This document shows positions 42,755-52,082 of a DNA stretch of 64,000 nucleotides, piece after piece (positions within the stretch are counted from its first letter, which is position 1; each line of letters starts with the position of its first letter). Position numbers and translations under genes: made by a program. Origin of the DNA: Stenotrophomonas maltophilia. GTDB taxonomy: Bacteria > Pseudomonadota > Gammaproteobacteria > Xanthomonadales > Xanthomonadaceae. The notes below the pieces were generated by a model. It worked only from the letters and a program-made list of their open reading frames with translations. It was not told where the DNA came from and searched no databases. The stretch lies in the NCBI RefSeq assembly GCF_006970445.1, contig NZ_CP033877.1, positions 1,000,750 to 1,064,749 of the forward strand, given 5' to 3'.

Positions 42755-43429
42755 TCACCCGGCGTAGGCGACCCAACCCTTGAAGCTGAAGCCTGCATAG
42801 AACAGCTCCACGCCGTCGAAGCCGGCCTCCTGCAGCAGCGCCACTTCCTGTTCGGGGGCCAGCAGCGGCAGCCGCTCGGCAATGGCGTCGATCGCGCGCT
42901 GTGCATCGGCGTGGGCAACGCCCGAGGCTTCGGCGAACGCTGCGTAGCGCTGCAACCAGCGCAGCTTGCCGGCCAGATCCTGCGGCACGCTGTGGTGGGC
43001 CACCACCAGCGGCGCACCGGGCTGCAGGCGCCGGTGCAGCTCGCGGAGCGTGTGCAGGCGCTGCGCGGCGTCAAGGAAGTGCAGGGTCAACAGGCAGCTG
43101 GCACCGTCGAAGCGCACGTCCGGGGCATCGTCGATGTAGCCTTCCAGCAGTTCGACGCGTGCGTTCAACGGGCCCAGTGTCTGCTCCGCCAGGGCCAGCA
43201 TCGGCGCGGCCGGGTCCACGCCCAGCAACTGCCAGCCCGGCTGCGCCTCGGCGAAGGCTTTCAGCTCCAGCCCGCCCCCGGCACCCAGCACCAGCACGCG
43301 GCCCTGTGCGGGAACGCGTTCGGCCAGCAGCAGGCGGCTCATCTGCTGCAACGCGAGGAAACCGGGCACCTGGCGCAGCGGTGCTTCGGAATAGCGGGCC
43401 ACCGCCTGCGGATCGGAGAACGTGGACAT
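42755..43429 (-). CDS. class I SAM-dependent methyltransferase
   Basis: 224 residues. Motif I VLVLGAGGGLELKAFAE (residues about 45-60), motif II LLGVDPAAPML and SCLLTLHFLDA define the Rossmann methyltransferase fold. The substrate is not evident. ATG 43429 is the start (MSTFSDPQAVARYSEAPLRQVPG, a typical lead). It ends 3 bp from the Smqnr stop, convergent. Confidence 0.82.
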   Translation of the reverse strand: MSTFSDPQAVARYSEAPLRQVPGFLALQQMSRLLLAERVPAQGRVLVLGAGGGLELKAFAEAQPGWQLLGVDPAAPMLALAEQTLGPLNARVELLEGYIDDAPDVRFDGASCLLTLHFLDAAQRLHTLRELHRRLQPGAPLVVAHHSVPQDLAGKLRWLQRYAAFAEASGVAHADAQRAIDAIAERLPLLAPEQEVALLQEAGFDGVELFYAGFSFKGWVAYAG

Positions 43430-43516
43430 GCGCGGATTCCTGCGGCGGGGGACATACCACTGTAGCGCGGCGCGCAAGGGGCATTGCGCGCCGCTGCCGC
43501 ACAGGCAGGGCAGGGC

Positions 43517-44215
43517 TCAGGCCGCCGCGGCCCCAAGCACGTCGTGCAGTTGCACCTCGCCGAGGAAGCCGCCGCTGCTGGTTGCCGGCCGCTGCGCTTC
43601 AACGGCGTGGGCGAACTGCACGCCTGCGTCGTCCTGCAGGCGCTCGAACAGCTGCTGCACCCTGGGGAACTCGCGGCGGTCGACCACTTGGTGGTAATCG
43701 TTCCAGCGCGCGATGCCGGCGAAGTAGGCGTCGGCGAAGCTGCGCTGCTCGCCCAGCAGCCAGGGGCCTGTGCCGATCATCTGCTCCAGCGCCTGATGGG
43801 CGTGGCGCACCTTGGTCGTGCCATAGGCACGCAGCGCCTCGCCTTCATCGCCTTCCGCATGCTCCAGTGCGTGCCAGAGTGGCGCGTAGGCACCGAAGAA
43901 GCTGGTGTTGAGATAGGCCAGCCGGTGGTTGAGACGATCAAAGCCAGACGTGCCCTGTGCGAAGCCCAGCCCCTGCGCGATGCCCTTCGCGGCCAGGTGG
44001 TTGAGGATGGCCAGGCTCTCGCTGAGCTGTTCGCCCTGCGCAGTGCGCAGGGTCGGTGTTTCGCCCAGTGGATTGAGGCGACGGTAGTCTTCGCTCTGCA
44101 CCTGGCCGGGCATGTCGATGCGGCACAGGTGATACGGCTGGCGCAGCCATTCCAGGGCGACGATGGAGCCGAACGAGCAACCCGAGGGCACGCCGTAGAA
44201 GAGGATCGGGGTCAT
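43517..44215 (-). CDS. glutathione S-transferase family protein
   Basis: 232 residues. N-terminal thioredoxin-like domain (MTPILFYGVPSGCSFGSIVALEWL) with the G-x-S-L-A region as QLSESLAILNHLA and cis-Pro LNPLGETPTLRT, then an all-helical C-terminal domain with WLLGEQRSFADAYF. Cys at residue 13 and the following Ser suggest a beta- or omega-like active site. Divergent from a LysR gene with a perfect dyad between them. Confidence 0.88.
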   Translation of the reverse strand: MTPILFYGVPSGCSFGSIVALEWLRQPYHLCRIDMPGQVQSEDYRRLNPLGETPTLRTAQGEQLSESLAILNHLAAKGIAQGLGFAQGTSGFDRLNHRLAYLNTSFFGAYAPLWHALEHAEGDEGEALRAYGTTKVRHAHQALEQMIGTGPWLLGEQRSFADAYFAGIARWNDYHQVVDRREFPRVQQLFERLQDDAGVQFAHAVEAQRPATSSGGFLGEVQLHDVLGAAAA

Positions 44216-44307
44216 GGCAGGTTTCCGGTTCAAGCCGCGATGCGGCGGGTGAGGAAAGCGTGCCTGCGTGGACATTGCCACGGAAGTAGTTCGAATGGCA
44301 TCCTGAA

Positions 44308-44323
44308 GTCCACATTTGTGGAC
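44308..44323. promoter_or_regulatory. perfect 16-bp palindrome between GST and LysR genes
   Basis: GTCCACA-TT-TGTGGAC. It ends 7 bp before the LysR ATG and 93 bp from the GST start. Likely operator for autoregulation and control of the GST gene. Confidence 0.6.
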
Positions 44324-44330
44324 GTTGCGC

Positions 44331-45275
44331 ATGCTCAACCTCAACGATCTGGCCCTGTTCGTGACCGCAGTGGAGCAGGGCGGGTTCGCTGCAGGCGGGC
44401 GCCATCTGGGCCTGCCGCGCTCGACGTTGAGCAAGCGTGTGGCGCTGCTGGAAGAACACCTCGAGGTGCGGCTGCTGCAGCGCAGTTCGCGCCGCTTCGC
44501 ATTGACTGAGGTCGGTCAGGAGTTCTTCGAGCGTGCACGCGCGGCGTTGTCTGAGGTAGAGGCGGCCGAGGCCATTGTCCGCGACCGCCAGGCCGAACCC
44601 AGCGGCACCGTGCGCATCAGTGCTTCGATTCCGGTGGTGCAGGGCGAGCTCGCCGCATGCCTGCCTGCACTGGCCCGCCGCTATCCACGGCTGCGCATCG
44701 AAGTCGAAGTGAGTGATCGTTTCATCGATCTGGCGCAGGAAGGCATCGACATCGCCTTGCGCAGCCATTTCGGTCCGCTGCCGGATTCCGGGTTGGTGCA
44801 ACGCTCGCTGGGTAGCGAGCGCATCGTGCTGGTGGCGTCCCCTGGCTATCTGGCGGCCGCGCCGGCAGTGGATACGCCCGAGCAGCTACGCGCACATGCC
44901 GGCCTGCTGACCGCGCGCCACGCAACGCGCTGGACGCTGCACAGCGCCGACGCCCGCACCGTGCAGGTGGAGCCGCAGGTGGCGCTGGTCGGCAATGAGT
45001 CGCAGCTGCTGATCGCGGCGGCCGAGGCGGGCCTCGGCATCACCGTGTTGCCGCACGGCCTGTGTGCTGCGGCGATTGCGGCCGGCCGCCTGCAGCAGGT
45101 CCTTCCGGCATGGCATGCCGGCGAAGTCACCACCAGCGTGCTGCTGCCGCATCGTCGCGGCCTGCTGCCGGGCGTACGCGTGGTGGTGGATGCGCTGGTC
45201 GCGCATTACCAGCTCAACGCAGCGCCCGCGCCAGCACCTGCCAGATCCGTGCGTCCTGGCACTGCGATACGTTGA
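44331..45275 (+). CDS. LysR-family regulator beside the GST gene
   Basis: 314 residues. DNA-binding HTH: LNLNDLALFVTAVEQGGFAAGGRHLGLPRSTLSKRVALLE (N-terminal 45), then the substrate-binding domain with IRIEVEVSDRFIDLAQEGIDIALR and LGITVLPHGL. ATG 44331 is preferred over an upstream TTG at 44316. The last 62 bp overlap the opposing MocR gene. Likely controls the divergent GST gene. Confidence 0.88.
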   Translation: MLNLNDLALFVTAVEQGGFAAGGRHLGLPRSTLSKRVALLEEHLEVRLLQRSSRRFALTEVGQEFFERARAALSEVEAAEAIVRDRQAEPSGTVRISASIPVVQGELAACLPALARRYPRLRIEVEVSDRFIDLAQEGIDIALRSHFGPLPDSGLVQRSLGSERIVLVASPGYLAAAPAVDTPEQLRAHAGLLTARHATRWTLHSADARTVQVEPQVALVGNESQLLIAAAEAGLGITVLPHGLCAAAIAAGRLQQVLPAWHAGEVTTSVLLPHRRGLLPGVRVVVDALVAHYQLNAAPAPAPARSVRPGTAIR

Positions 45276-46593
45276 AGCGCAGATAGTCGGCCGCGCGCTG
45301 CGACTGGCTGAACGCGTTGCCCGGTGCCAGCACGATGCCTTCGCGCAGGCACTGCCGCGCCAGCGCGGCGGAATCGCGGCCATCCGGCAGCTGGCACCAC
45401 AGGAACAGGCCGGCTTCCGGTTGCAGCCACGGGGTGATGCCCAGCGTGTGCAGCTTGCGCAGCGTGTGCCGGCGCGCATCGGCCAAGCGCGAACGCACCG
45501 ATTGCATGTGGCGTCGGTAGCCACTGTCGGTCAGCGCGATGTGCATCAGTTGCGCGGCCAGATGGCCACCGCCGAAGCTGGTTGCCAGCTTCAGGTCGGT
45601 CAACGCTTCGATCCAGTCATGGCGTGCAGCGATGTAGCCGCAGCGCGAAGCTGCCGACAGCGTCTTGGAGAAACTGCCGACGTGGATCACACGTGACAGC
45701 CCGTCGAGCGCGGCCAGCCGCGGCGCCGGCTGCAGTTCGAAGTCGGCGAAGATGTCGTCCTCGACGATGATCAACTCGCTGCGTTCGGCCAGGCCCAGCA
45801 GGCGGTGCGCGGTGCTGGCCGAAAGTACCGCACCGGTCGGGTTGTGCAATCCGGAATTGGTGATGTACAGCCGCGGCGAATGGTCCTGCAATGCACGTTC
45901 GAACGCTTCAAGGTCCGGGCCGGTGGGCGTGTACGGCACACCCACTGCCTGTACCTGGTGCGCCTTCAGCAGCGCGTGGTAGTTGAAGTAGCTCGGGTCA
46001 TCGACCAGTACGCAGTCGCCGGGCTTGAGCAGGAAACGGCAGATCAGGTCGACCGCGTGCGTACCGGATTCGGTCAGCAGGATCTGCTCCATCGGTGCAT
46101 CGATGCCCAGCGTCGCGCTGCGCCTCTGCAGCAGCTGGCGCAACGCGGGCAGCCCGAGTGGGCCGGCGTAGTCGACCAGATGGACTGCATCGGCACGCGC
46201 CAGCCGACGCAGGCCGCGGCGCATGCCATCGTGATACAGCCAGTTGCTGGGCATCCAGCCGCACCCCGGCTTGAGGTGGCCCGGCGGGGTTTCCAGCGAT
46301 TGCCGCGACACCCACAACGGATCCACCGCGCGGTCCAGCCGGGGTTCCATCTCGGCCAGTGCCAGCGGTGCGGCCGGCCCGCTGACGTAGAAGCCGGATC
46401 CTGCGCGCGCACTGATCAGGCCTTCGGCCGCCAGGCGCTCGTAGGCTTCGACCACCGTGGAGACCGACACCCCCATCGCTGCTGCCTGCGCGCGCACCGA
46501 AGGCAGGCGGGAGCCGGGGCCATCCACCCGCGCGGTGATGCGGTTGCGGACGGCCTGGATGACCGATTCGATGCGGGTAAGCGGACGTGGCAT
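45214..46593 (-). CDS. MocR-type regulator (GntR HTH fused to an aminotransferase fold)
   Basis: 459 residues. Winged-helix GntR domain (RIESVIQAVRNRITAR...GSRLPSVRAQAAAMGVSVSTVVEAYERL, to about 70) joined to a type I aminotransferase domain with PLP Lys in VGSFSKTLSAASR and D in LIIVEDDIFADF. MocR regulators sense PLP or amino-group compounds. ATG 46593 is the start that keeps the HTH N-terminal. Divergent from the EamA transporter with a dyad between them, so it likely controls that transporter. Confidence 0.9.
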   Translation of the reverse strand: MPRPLTRIESVIQAVRNRITARVDGPGSRLPSVRAQAAAMGVSVSTVVEAYERLAAEGLISARAGSGFYVSGPAAPLALAEMEPRLDRAVDPLWVSRQSLETPPGHLKPGCGWMPSNWLYHDGMRRGLRRLARADAVHLVDYAGPLGLPALRQLLQRRSATLGIDAPMEQILLTESGTHAVDLICRFLLKPGDCVLVDDPSYFNYHALLKAHQVQAVGVPYTPTGPDLEAFERALQDHSPRLYITNSGLHNPTGAVLSASTAHRLLGLAERSELIIVEDDIFADFELQPAPRLAALDGLSRVIHVGSFSKTLSAASRCGYIAARHDWIEALTDLKLATSFGGGHLAAQLMHIALTDSGYRRHMQSVRSRLADARRHTLRKLHTLGITPWLQPEAGLFLWCQLPDGRDSAALARQCLREGIVLAPGNAFSQSQRAADYLRFNVSQCQDARIWQVLARALR

Positions 46594-46618
46594 GGCAGCA
46601 CTGTAGTGGAAGTGTGGG

Positions 46619-46644
46619 CAGTACAGTTCTTTGCGACTGTACTG
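46619..46644. promoter_or_regulatory. 9-bp perfect dyad between MocR and EamA genes
   Basis: CAGTACAGT (46619-46627) and ACTGTACTG (46636-46644) with an 8-bp spacer. It lies 25 bp from the mocR start and 81 bp before the EamA GTG start; a probable MocR operator. Confidence 0.65.
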
Positions 46645-46725
46645 GATTGTAGCTGGGGCGGTTCCGCTCTGGATGCTTCCATACAGGCTCCGCCAGGCGT
46701 CGCCTGGCACTTCAGGATCACAGGC

Positions 46726-47589
46726 GTGGAACGGTCGGCGAGTGGTTGGATCAATGGCTTCATTGGTGTGGTGATCTTCGCGGGCTCATTGCCGGCCACC
46801 CGGCTGGCGGTATTGCAGCTGGATGCGGGGTTCGTCACTGCCGCACGCGCCACCATCGCCGCCGTGCTCGGCCTGGGCCTGCTGCTGATGCTGCGCCAGC
46901 CGTGGCCGCGGCGCGGTGACCTGCCTGGGCTGGTGGTGGTCAGCCTCGGCGTGGTCGTCGGCTTTCCGCTGCTGACCGCGCTTGCGCTGCGCCATGCGTC
47001 ATCGGCGCACACCATCGTGTTCCTTGGCTTGCTGCCGCTGAGTACGGCCGTGTTCGGCGTGCTGCGCGGTGGCGAACGGCCGCGCCCGGCGTTCTGGTTG
47101 TTCTCGTTGCTGGGCAGCGCCTGCGTAGTGGGCTATGCAGTGCGCAACGGCATCGAGGCGTCATTGCAAGCTGACCTGCTGATGCTGGCAGCCATCGTGG
47201 TGTGCGGGCTGGGCTATGCCGAAGGCGGCCGGCTGGCCCGTCATCTGGGCGGCTGGCAGGTGATCAGCTGGGCGCTGCTGCTGGCATCGCCGGTGATGCT
47301 GCCGTTGGCAGTGCTGATGCGCCCGGCTTCGTTCACTGCGGTCGGTGCCTCGGCGTGGTGGGCGCTGGGCTACGTGGCCGTGTTCAGCATGCTGATCGGC
47401 TTCCTGTTCTGGTACCGCGGGTTGGCGCAGGGCGGCATCGCCGCTGTCGGCCAGTTGCAGTTGCTGCAGCCGTTCTTCGGCCTGGCCCTGGCCGCGCTGC
47501 TGCTGCACGAATCGGTCAGCCTCAGCATGGTGCTGGTGACCGTGGTCGCGGTGATCTGCGTGGCAGGCGCCCGCCGCTTCAGCCGCTAG
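46726..47589 (+). CDS. EamA/DMT-family transporter
   Basis: 287 residues with ten hydrophobic helices in two repeats of five, as in the drug/metabolite transporters (LDAGFVTAARATIAAVLGLGLL; later GFLFWYRGLAQGGIAAVGQLQLLQPFFG, a typical EamA motif). GTG 46726 is the start, since no ATG lies near and VERSASGWINGFIGVV begins the first helix; CAGGA is 8 nt upstream. Exports metabolites or amino acids in this family; the cargo is unknown. Probably regulated by the divergent MocR protein. Confidence 0.82.
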   Translation: MERSASGWINGFIGVVIFAGSLPATRLAVLQLDAGFVTAARATIAAVLGLGLLLMLRQPWPRRGDLPGLVVVSLGVVVGFPLLTALALRHASSAHTIVFLGLLPLSTAVFGVLRGGERPRPAFWLFSLLGSACVVGYAVRNGIEASLQADLLMLAAIVVCGLGYAEGGRLARHLGGWQVISWALLLASPVMLPLAVLMRPASFTAVGASAWWALGYVAVFSMLIGFLFWYRGLAQGGIAAVGQLQLLQPFFGLALAALLLHESVSLSMVLVTVVAVICVAGARRFSR

Positions 47590-47590
47590 G

Positions 47591-47667
47591 AAAAAGGGGA
47601 CGGAGGGGATTAAGTCGTAATCGTCCTGCTGTGCCTGAAACGACTTAATCCCCTCCGTCCCCTTTTT
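47591..47667. repeat. long hairpin, family A, copy 1 (27-bp perfect arms)
   Basis: Arms 47591-47617 and 47641-47667 are perfectly complementary (27 of 27), with a 23-nt loop. The arm starts AAAAAGGGGACGGAGGGG. It begins 1 bp after the EamA stop. The same arm is at 60028-60093 with a different loop. Confidence 0.92.
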
Positions 47668-47745
47668 CGGTGATAGCGCGGGCGTATCGTGCGCTGTGGT
47701 CAATGGTATTGGCCGCAACCTGGGTACTTGGCCGAAGCTGTGCAG

Positions 47746-48627
47746 ATGCAGCCGATTTCCCGAATTTCCTTTGAAGGCCAGGTTGGCCTGGTGACGGGTG
47801 CCGCCGGTGGACTGGGCCTGGCCTACAGCCGCCTGCTGGCCGAGCGCGGTGCGCAGGTGCTGATGCATGACGTCGGTGCCGGTACCGATGGCCGAGGCGC
47901 TGACCCGCAGCGCATCCTGCGCAGCGTCGATGTGTTGCGGGCGCGGGGTCTGCCGGTGCAGGCCGCAAGCGGTCCCATCGACCATCGCGACGGTTGCCAT
48001 GCGCTGGTGCAGGAGCTGCTGCAGACGCACGGGCGCATCGACTTCCTGATCCACAACGCGGGCTGGGTCGAGTACCAGCCGCTGGAAGCGGTCGAGGACG
48101 AGGCGCTGGAGCAGATGCTGTGCCTGGCGGCGAAGACGCCGTTGTGGCTGGCGCAGGCGGCGTGGCCCGCGATGCGTGCGGCCGGCGGTGGCCGCATCGT
48201 CATCACGACGTCCGATCGCGCGCTGTATCCCCAGTACGCACAGCGCGGACTGTCCGCCTATGCGATGGGCAAGCTGGCCGCGCTTGGCCTGGTCAATGTG
48301 CTGGCGCTGGAAGGCGCCGAGCATGGCATCGTGGTCAACGCGGTTTCGCCGGTGGCGAAGACCCGCATGTGGGGCATCGAAGGCGAGCCCGACGAACTGC
48401 ATCCGGAAGCTGTTGCGCAAGGGGTGGCCTATCTGGCATCCACGCGCTGCCAGGAGGGTGGGTGGGCACTGCGTGCCAGCAACGGGCAGTTCCATGCACT
48501 GCGCCTGCAGGAAGCCGAGCATGTGGCGTACCCGCGCGATCTGCGTGCGGTGGTTGCTGACAGCATCGAATCGGTCGCACTGCAGTGGCCGGCCATTGCC
48601 CGCGCCAGTGTGGACGCGCGCAGCTGA
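47746..48627 (+). CDS. short-chain dehydrogenase/reductase
   Basis: 293 residues. Cofactor motif TGAAGGLGLA (17-26), NAG in IHNAGWVEY, and Tyr-x3-Lys in SAYAMGKLAALG with Ser in VITTSDRALYPQ. The C-terminal third (EGEPDELHPEAVAQ) is longer than minimal SDRs. ATG 47746 is preferred because it directly precedes the Rossmann strand; earlier in-frame starts overlap the hairpin. The LysR gene 38 bp on in the same direction may control it. Confidence 0.85.
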   Translation: MQPISRISFEGQVGLVTGAAGGLGLAYSRLLAERGAQVLMHDVGAGTDGRGADPQRILRSVDVLRARGLPVQAASGPIDHRDGCHALVQELLQTHGRIDFLIHNAGWVEYQPLEAVEDEALEQMLCLAAKTPLWLAQAAWPAMRAAGGGRIVITTSDRALYPQYAQRGLSAYAMGKLAALGLVNVLALEGAEHGIVVNAVSPVAKTRMWGIEGEPDELHPEAVAQGVAYLASTRCQEGGWALRASNGQFHALRLQEAEHVAYPRDLRAVVADSIESVALQWPAIARASVDARS

Positions 48628-48665
48628 CGGCGTACCCTAGGCAGGTTCCCACTGCCTGCACCGAG

Positions 48666-49544
48666 ATGATCGACCTGCGCCTGCTTCGCCAGTTCGTGGC
48701 CGTGGCCGAAGAGCTGCATTTCCACCGCGCCGCAGCGCGCCTGCACATGTCGCAGCCACCGCTGACGGCAGCAATACGACGGCTGGAAGACGAACTCGGA
48801 AGTGAACTGATCGTGCGCGGCAACCGCACCCTGGGCCTGACCGTGGCCGGGCAGACGCTGCTGGTGGAGGCGCGGGCAACGTTGCAGCAGGCCGAGCTGG
48901 CGCTGCAGCGCACCCGCGAGGCTGCAGCGGGGCAGTCCGGCAGCCTGCGCGTGGGTTATGTAGGCAGTGCACTGTATGGGCGCCTGCCTGGCCTGATCCG
49001 CCGCTTCCGCCAGCAGTACCCGCAGGTACAGCTGCACCTGCAGGAAGCCACGTCGCGCCAGCAGCAACTGTGGCTGCGTGAGCAGCGCATCGACGTCGGC
49101 GTGCTGATTCCACCGATTCCCGCCGCCGAGCTGCTGCTGCACGACTTCGACCACGATCGCCTGGCGATTGCGCTGCCGCGTGCACATGCGTTGGCCGATG
49201 CGCCGGAGGTCAGTGTGGCGATGCTGGCCAACGAACCGTTCGTTTCATGGCCGGCGGGCGAGGGCATCGGCTTCCACGCGCAGGTGCTGGGTCTGTGCAC
49301 CGTTGCGGGCTTCACCCCGCGCGTGGTGCAGGAAGCGCAGGGCATGCATGCGGTGTTGTCGCTGGTGGCGGTGGACGCTGGCGTGGCAATCGTTCCAGCC
49401 AGCATGGCGAGCTTCCGCCCGCAGGAGATCGTCTATCGCGTGCTGGAGAGCGAAGCCGCCCGTTTCGCCCTGCAGTTCTGCGTGCGCCCGGAATCACCGT
49501 CGCCGGTGCTGGACAATTTCCTGCAGACGGCGGGTGCGAACTGA
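48666..49544 (+). CDS. LysR-family regulator
   Basis: 292 residues. N-terminal HTH (MIDLRLLRQFVAVAEELHFHRAAARLHMSQPPLTAAIRRLE), then the effector domain with LRVGYVGSALYG and VPASMASFRPQEIVYRVLE. ATG 48666 is the conserved MIDLRLLRQ start. Targets unknown; the SDR gene upstream is the nearest candidate. Confidence 0.88.
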   Translation: MIDLRLLRQFVAVAEELHFHRAAARLHMSQPPLTAAIRRLEDELGSELIVRGNRTLGLTVAGQTLLVEARATLQQAELALQRTREAAAGQSGSLRVGYVGSALYGRLPGLIRRFRQQYPQVQLHLQEATSRQQQLWLREQRIDVGVLIPPIPAAELLLHDFDHDRLAIALPRAHALADAPEVSVAMLANEPFVSWPAGEGIGFHAQVLGLCTVAGFTPRVVQEAQGMHAVLSLVAVDAGVAIVPASMASFRPQEIVYRVLESEAARFALQFCVRPESPSPVLDNFLQTAGAN

Positions 49545-49557
49545 TCTGGTGGATCCG

Positions 49558-50457
49558 CTACGCCTCGTCGCCGCGGAACAGGTTGGCAACGGCATAGTCG
49601 ATGAACACCCGCAGGCGTGCACTGGGATGGCGCCCACCGGGCCATAGCAACGAAAACTGCCCCTGGTGCGTGGGCAGCGCAGGCAATACCCGTTGCAGGC
49701 GGCCATCGGCCAGCGCGTCAGCGGCGAGGAAGTCAGGCATCCAGGCCAGGCCCATGCATCCGATCGCCGCGGCCAGCACGGCTTCCATGTTGTTGCAGGT
49801 CATCGCCGTGGGAAGCCGCGCCCCGGCATCGCCTTCGATGCCCGGCAGCTGCCACGGATGCAGCTTTCCGGTGGTGGGGTAACGGAAGCGCAGCGCGGTA
49901 TGCATGCGCAGGTCGTCCACATCGCCGGGCGTGCCGTGCGCCTGCAGGTAGCCCGGCGCGGCACAGAGGATGAAACGAAAACCGCCCAGCCGCCGTGCGG
50001 TCAGGCTGGAATCGGCCAGTTCACCACTGCGTATCACCGCGTCGAGACCTTCGCTGACCACATCGACGATGCGGTCGTTGAAGTCCAGTTCCAGCTGTAC
50101 CCGCGGGTAGCGCTGCTGGAAGCCGGGCAGCACCGGCAGCAGGAAGCGGTAGCCGATGGTGGGCAGGCCGATGCGCAGCAGTCCGCTGGGGGCGTGCTGT
50201 CGCTGCGCCAGATCTGCCTGCGCTTCGGAAAGTTCGTCCAGCGCACGCCGGCAGCGCTGCAGCAGCAGTTCGCCTTCGTCGGTGAGGTGCACGCGGCGGG
50301 TGGTGCGCTGGAACAGGCGCGTGCCCAGGTCGAGCTCAAGGCGGGCGATGCGCTTGCCGACGGCCGAGGCTGACAGGCCGAGTACGCGGGCCGCACCGAC
50401 GATGCTGCCTGCCTCCGCGGTGCGGACAAAGGCGAGCAGGGCGGAGATGGAGTCCAT
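49558..50457 (-). CDS. LysR-family regulator divergent from an MFS exporter
   Basis: 299 residues. HTH MDSISALLAFVRTAEAGSIVGAARVLGLSASAVGKRIARLE and effector domain with SGLLRIGLPTIGYRFLLPVLPGF and AVLAAAIGCMGLAWMPDF. ATG 50457 is the usual MDSISAL start; ATG 50466 is three codons earlier. The 100-bp gap to the divergent MFS gene makes that exporter the likely target. Confidence 0.85.
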   Translation of the reverse strand: MDSISALLAFVRTAEAGSIVGAARVLGLSASAVGKRIARLELDLGTRLFQRTTRRVHLTDEGELLLQRCRRALDELSEAQADLAQRQHAPSGLLRIGLPTIGYRFLLPVLPGFQQRYPRVQLELDFNDRIVDVVSEGLDAVIRSGELADSSLTARRLGGFRFILCAAPGYLQAHGTPGDVDDLRMHTALRFRYPTTGKLHPWQLPGIEGDAGARLPTAMTCNNMEAVLAAAIGCMGLAWMPDFLAADALADGRLQRVLPALPTHQGQFSLLWPGGRHPSARLRVFIDYAVANLFRGDEA

Positions 50458-50564
50458 GGAGAGCATGATTGCGGAATGGTTGGCCGTAATCAACGTCCAT
50501 CGAGCCTGTTTTTCTGGAATAGCGGCCTGTCCATCATCAATGCCCCTGATGGATGGAGGCCCGT

Positions 50565-52082
50565 ATGGCCCCGGATTCGATGCTCCCTGTACCTGTCCGC
50601 GCGCAGCAGCGCTGGGCCCTGCTTGCGGTCTGCCTTGCCGCGCTGGCGTTGCCGTTGTCCTTTTCTGCCGGTGCAGTCGCGGTGCCGGCGCTGGCCCGTT
50701 CCGCAGCGGCATCGCCCACCGCGTTGGCCTGGGTGACCAACGCCTTCATGCTTGCCTTCGGCAGTCTGTTGCTCGCTGCAGGCGGCTTGGCCGATCGATA
50801 TGGCCGTAGGCGGCTGTTCCTGCTGGGCACGGCGGGCTTCACCACCGCCACCGCCGTCGTCTGCCTTGCACCCTCGCTGCTGTGGCTGGATCTGGCGCGC
50901 GGGTTGCAGGGTGTTGCCGCTGCAGCGGCGTTGGCATCCGGCACGGCCCTGCTGGCACAAGCCTGGCAGGGGCCGGCGCGTGCCCGGGTCTTCGCCCTGC
51001 TGGGCACGACGTTCGGCACGGGGCTGGCGTTGGGGCCCCTGCTCGCGGGCCTGCTGTTGCAGGTACTGGGATGGCGCAGTGTGTTCGCCGCGGGCGGTGT
51101 GCTGACGTTGGTGGCCTTCGGCCTGGGCGCGCGCGCGTTGCCTGAAAGCCATGGCGAGCGCCGACGGCTGGATATCGGCGGCATGCTCAGTTTCAGCCTG
51201 ACGCTGGCGGCGTTGACCCTGGCCCTGCTGTGGCTGGGCGAGTTCGGCCTGCATGCCGTGCGCGGGCAACTGGCGCTGCTGGCGACGCTGTTGTTGGGCG
51301 GGGTGTTCGTCAGCATCGAACGGCGGCACCCAGCACCGTTGCTGGACCTCTCACTGTTCTCGCAACCGGCGTTCCTCGGCGTCCAGCTGCTGCCGGTGGC
51401 GACCTGCTTCGGCTACGTGGTGTTGCTGGTCGTACTGCCCCTGCAGCTGCTCGGCGTACATGGACAGAGCCCGACACAGGTGGGGCTGCAGATGCTGGCC
51501 CTGTCCGCACCCATGCTTGTGCTGCCCTTGCTTGCCGCGCGCTGGGCGGAGCGCGTGGGAAATGCGCGGCTGTGCATGCTGGGCCTGCTGGTGTGTGCCT
51601 CCGGCCTGTACCTGCTGTCGCGGGAGGCGTCGCACCCATCGCCCTCGCAGTGGGTACCGTTGCTGATGCTGGTCGGCGCAGGAACGGCGTTGCCGTGGGG
51701 GCTGATGGATGGGCTGTCGGTGAGCGTGGTACCGGTGCAACGTGCGGGCATGGCCGCAGGCATCTTCGGAACCGTGCGGGTGGCCGGCGAAGGCATCGCG
51801 TTGGCTGCGGTGACTGCACTGCTCGCGCTGCTGATCGGTCGGCAGCTGCAAGGGGCTTCGCCCGCGTCGTTGGCGCGTGCCGGCGCTTATCTGGCGAGCG
51901 GGTCCCTCGCGCAGGCTACGGCGCTGCTGCCGGGGATGAGCGGCGAGCAGCTGCAGCAGGTCAGCGCCGAGGCGCTGGCACTGCTGCTGCGTGTACTGGC
52001 GCTGCTGACCGCCGCATGCGCGGTGCTGTTGCACCTGCTGCTGCGGCGGCCAGCGTTGACGGTGATCAGAACCGGTAGCTGA
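50565..52082 (+). CDS. MFS drug exporter of the DHA2 (QacA/EmrB) type
   Basis: 505 residues with 14 predicted helices, typical of DHA2. Motif A GGLADRYGRRRLFLLG follows helix 2, and motif C-like GLALGPLLAGLLLQ is in helix 5. GGAGG sits 6 nt before ATG 50565; an earlier ATG 50553 has no such site. Its last 17 bp overlap the convergent TonB receptor gene. Export of toxic compounds is the family role; the substrate is unknown. Confidence 0.85.
   Translation: MAPDSMLPVPVRAQQRWALLAVCLAALALPLSFSAGAVAVPALARSAAASPTALAWVTNAFMLAFGSLLLAAGGLADRYGRRRLFLLGTAGFTTATAVVCLAPSLLWLDLARGLQGVAAAAALASGTALLAQAWQGPARARVFALLGTTFGTGLALGPLLAGLLLQVLGWRSVFAAGGVLTLVAFGLGARALPESHGERRRLDIGGMLSFSLTLAALTLALLWLGEFGLHAVRGQLALLATLLLGGVFVSIERRHPAPLLDLSLFSQPAFLGVQLLPVATCFGYVVLLVVLPLQLLGVHGQSPTQVGLQMLALSAPMLVLPLLAARWAERVGNARLCMLGLLVCASGLYLLSREASHPSPSQWVPLLMLVGAGTALPWGLMDGLSVSVVPVQRAGMAAGIFGTVRVAGEGIALAAVTALLALLIGRQLQGASPASLARAGAYLASGSLAQATALLPGMSGEQLQQVSAEALALLLRVLALLTAACAVLLHLLLRRPALTVIRTGS

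Noticed and set aside
45805..46725. Upstream extension of the EamA frame
   Set aside because: It runs antisense through the MocR gene; the membrane protein clearly begins near GTG 46726.
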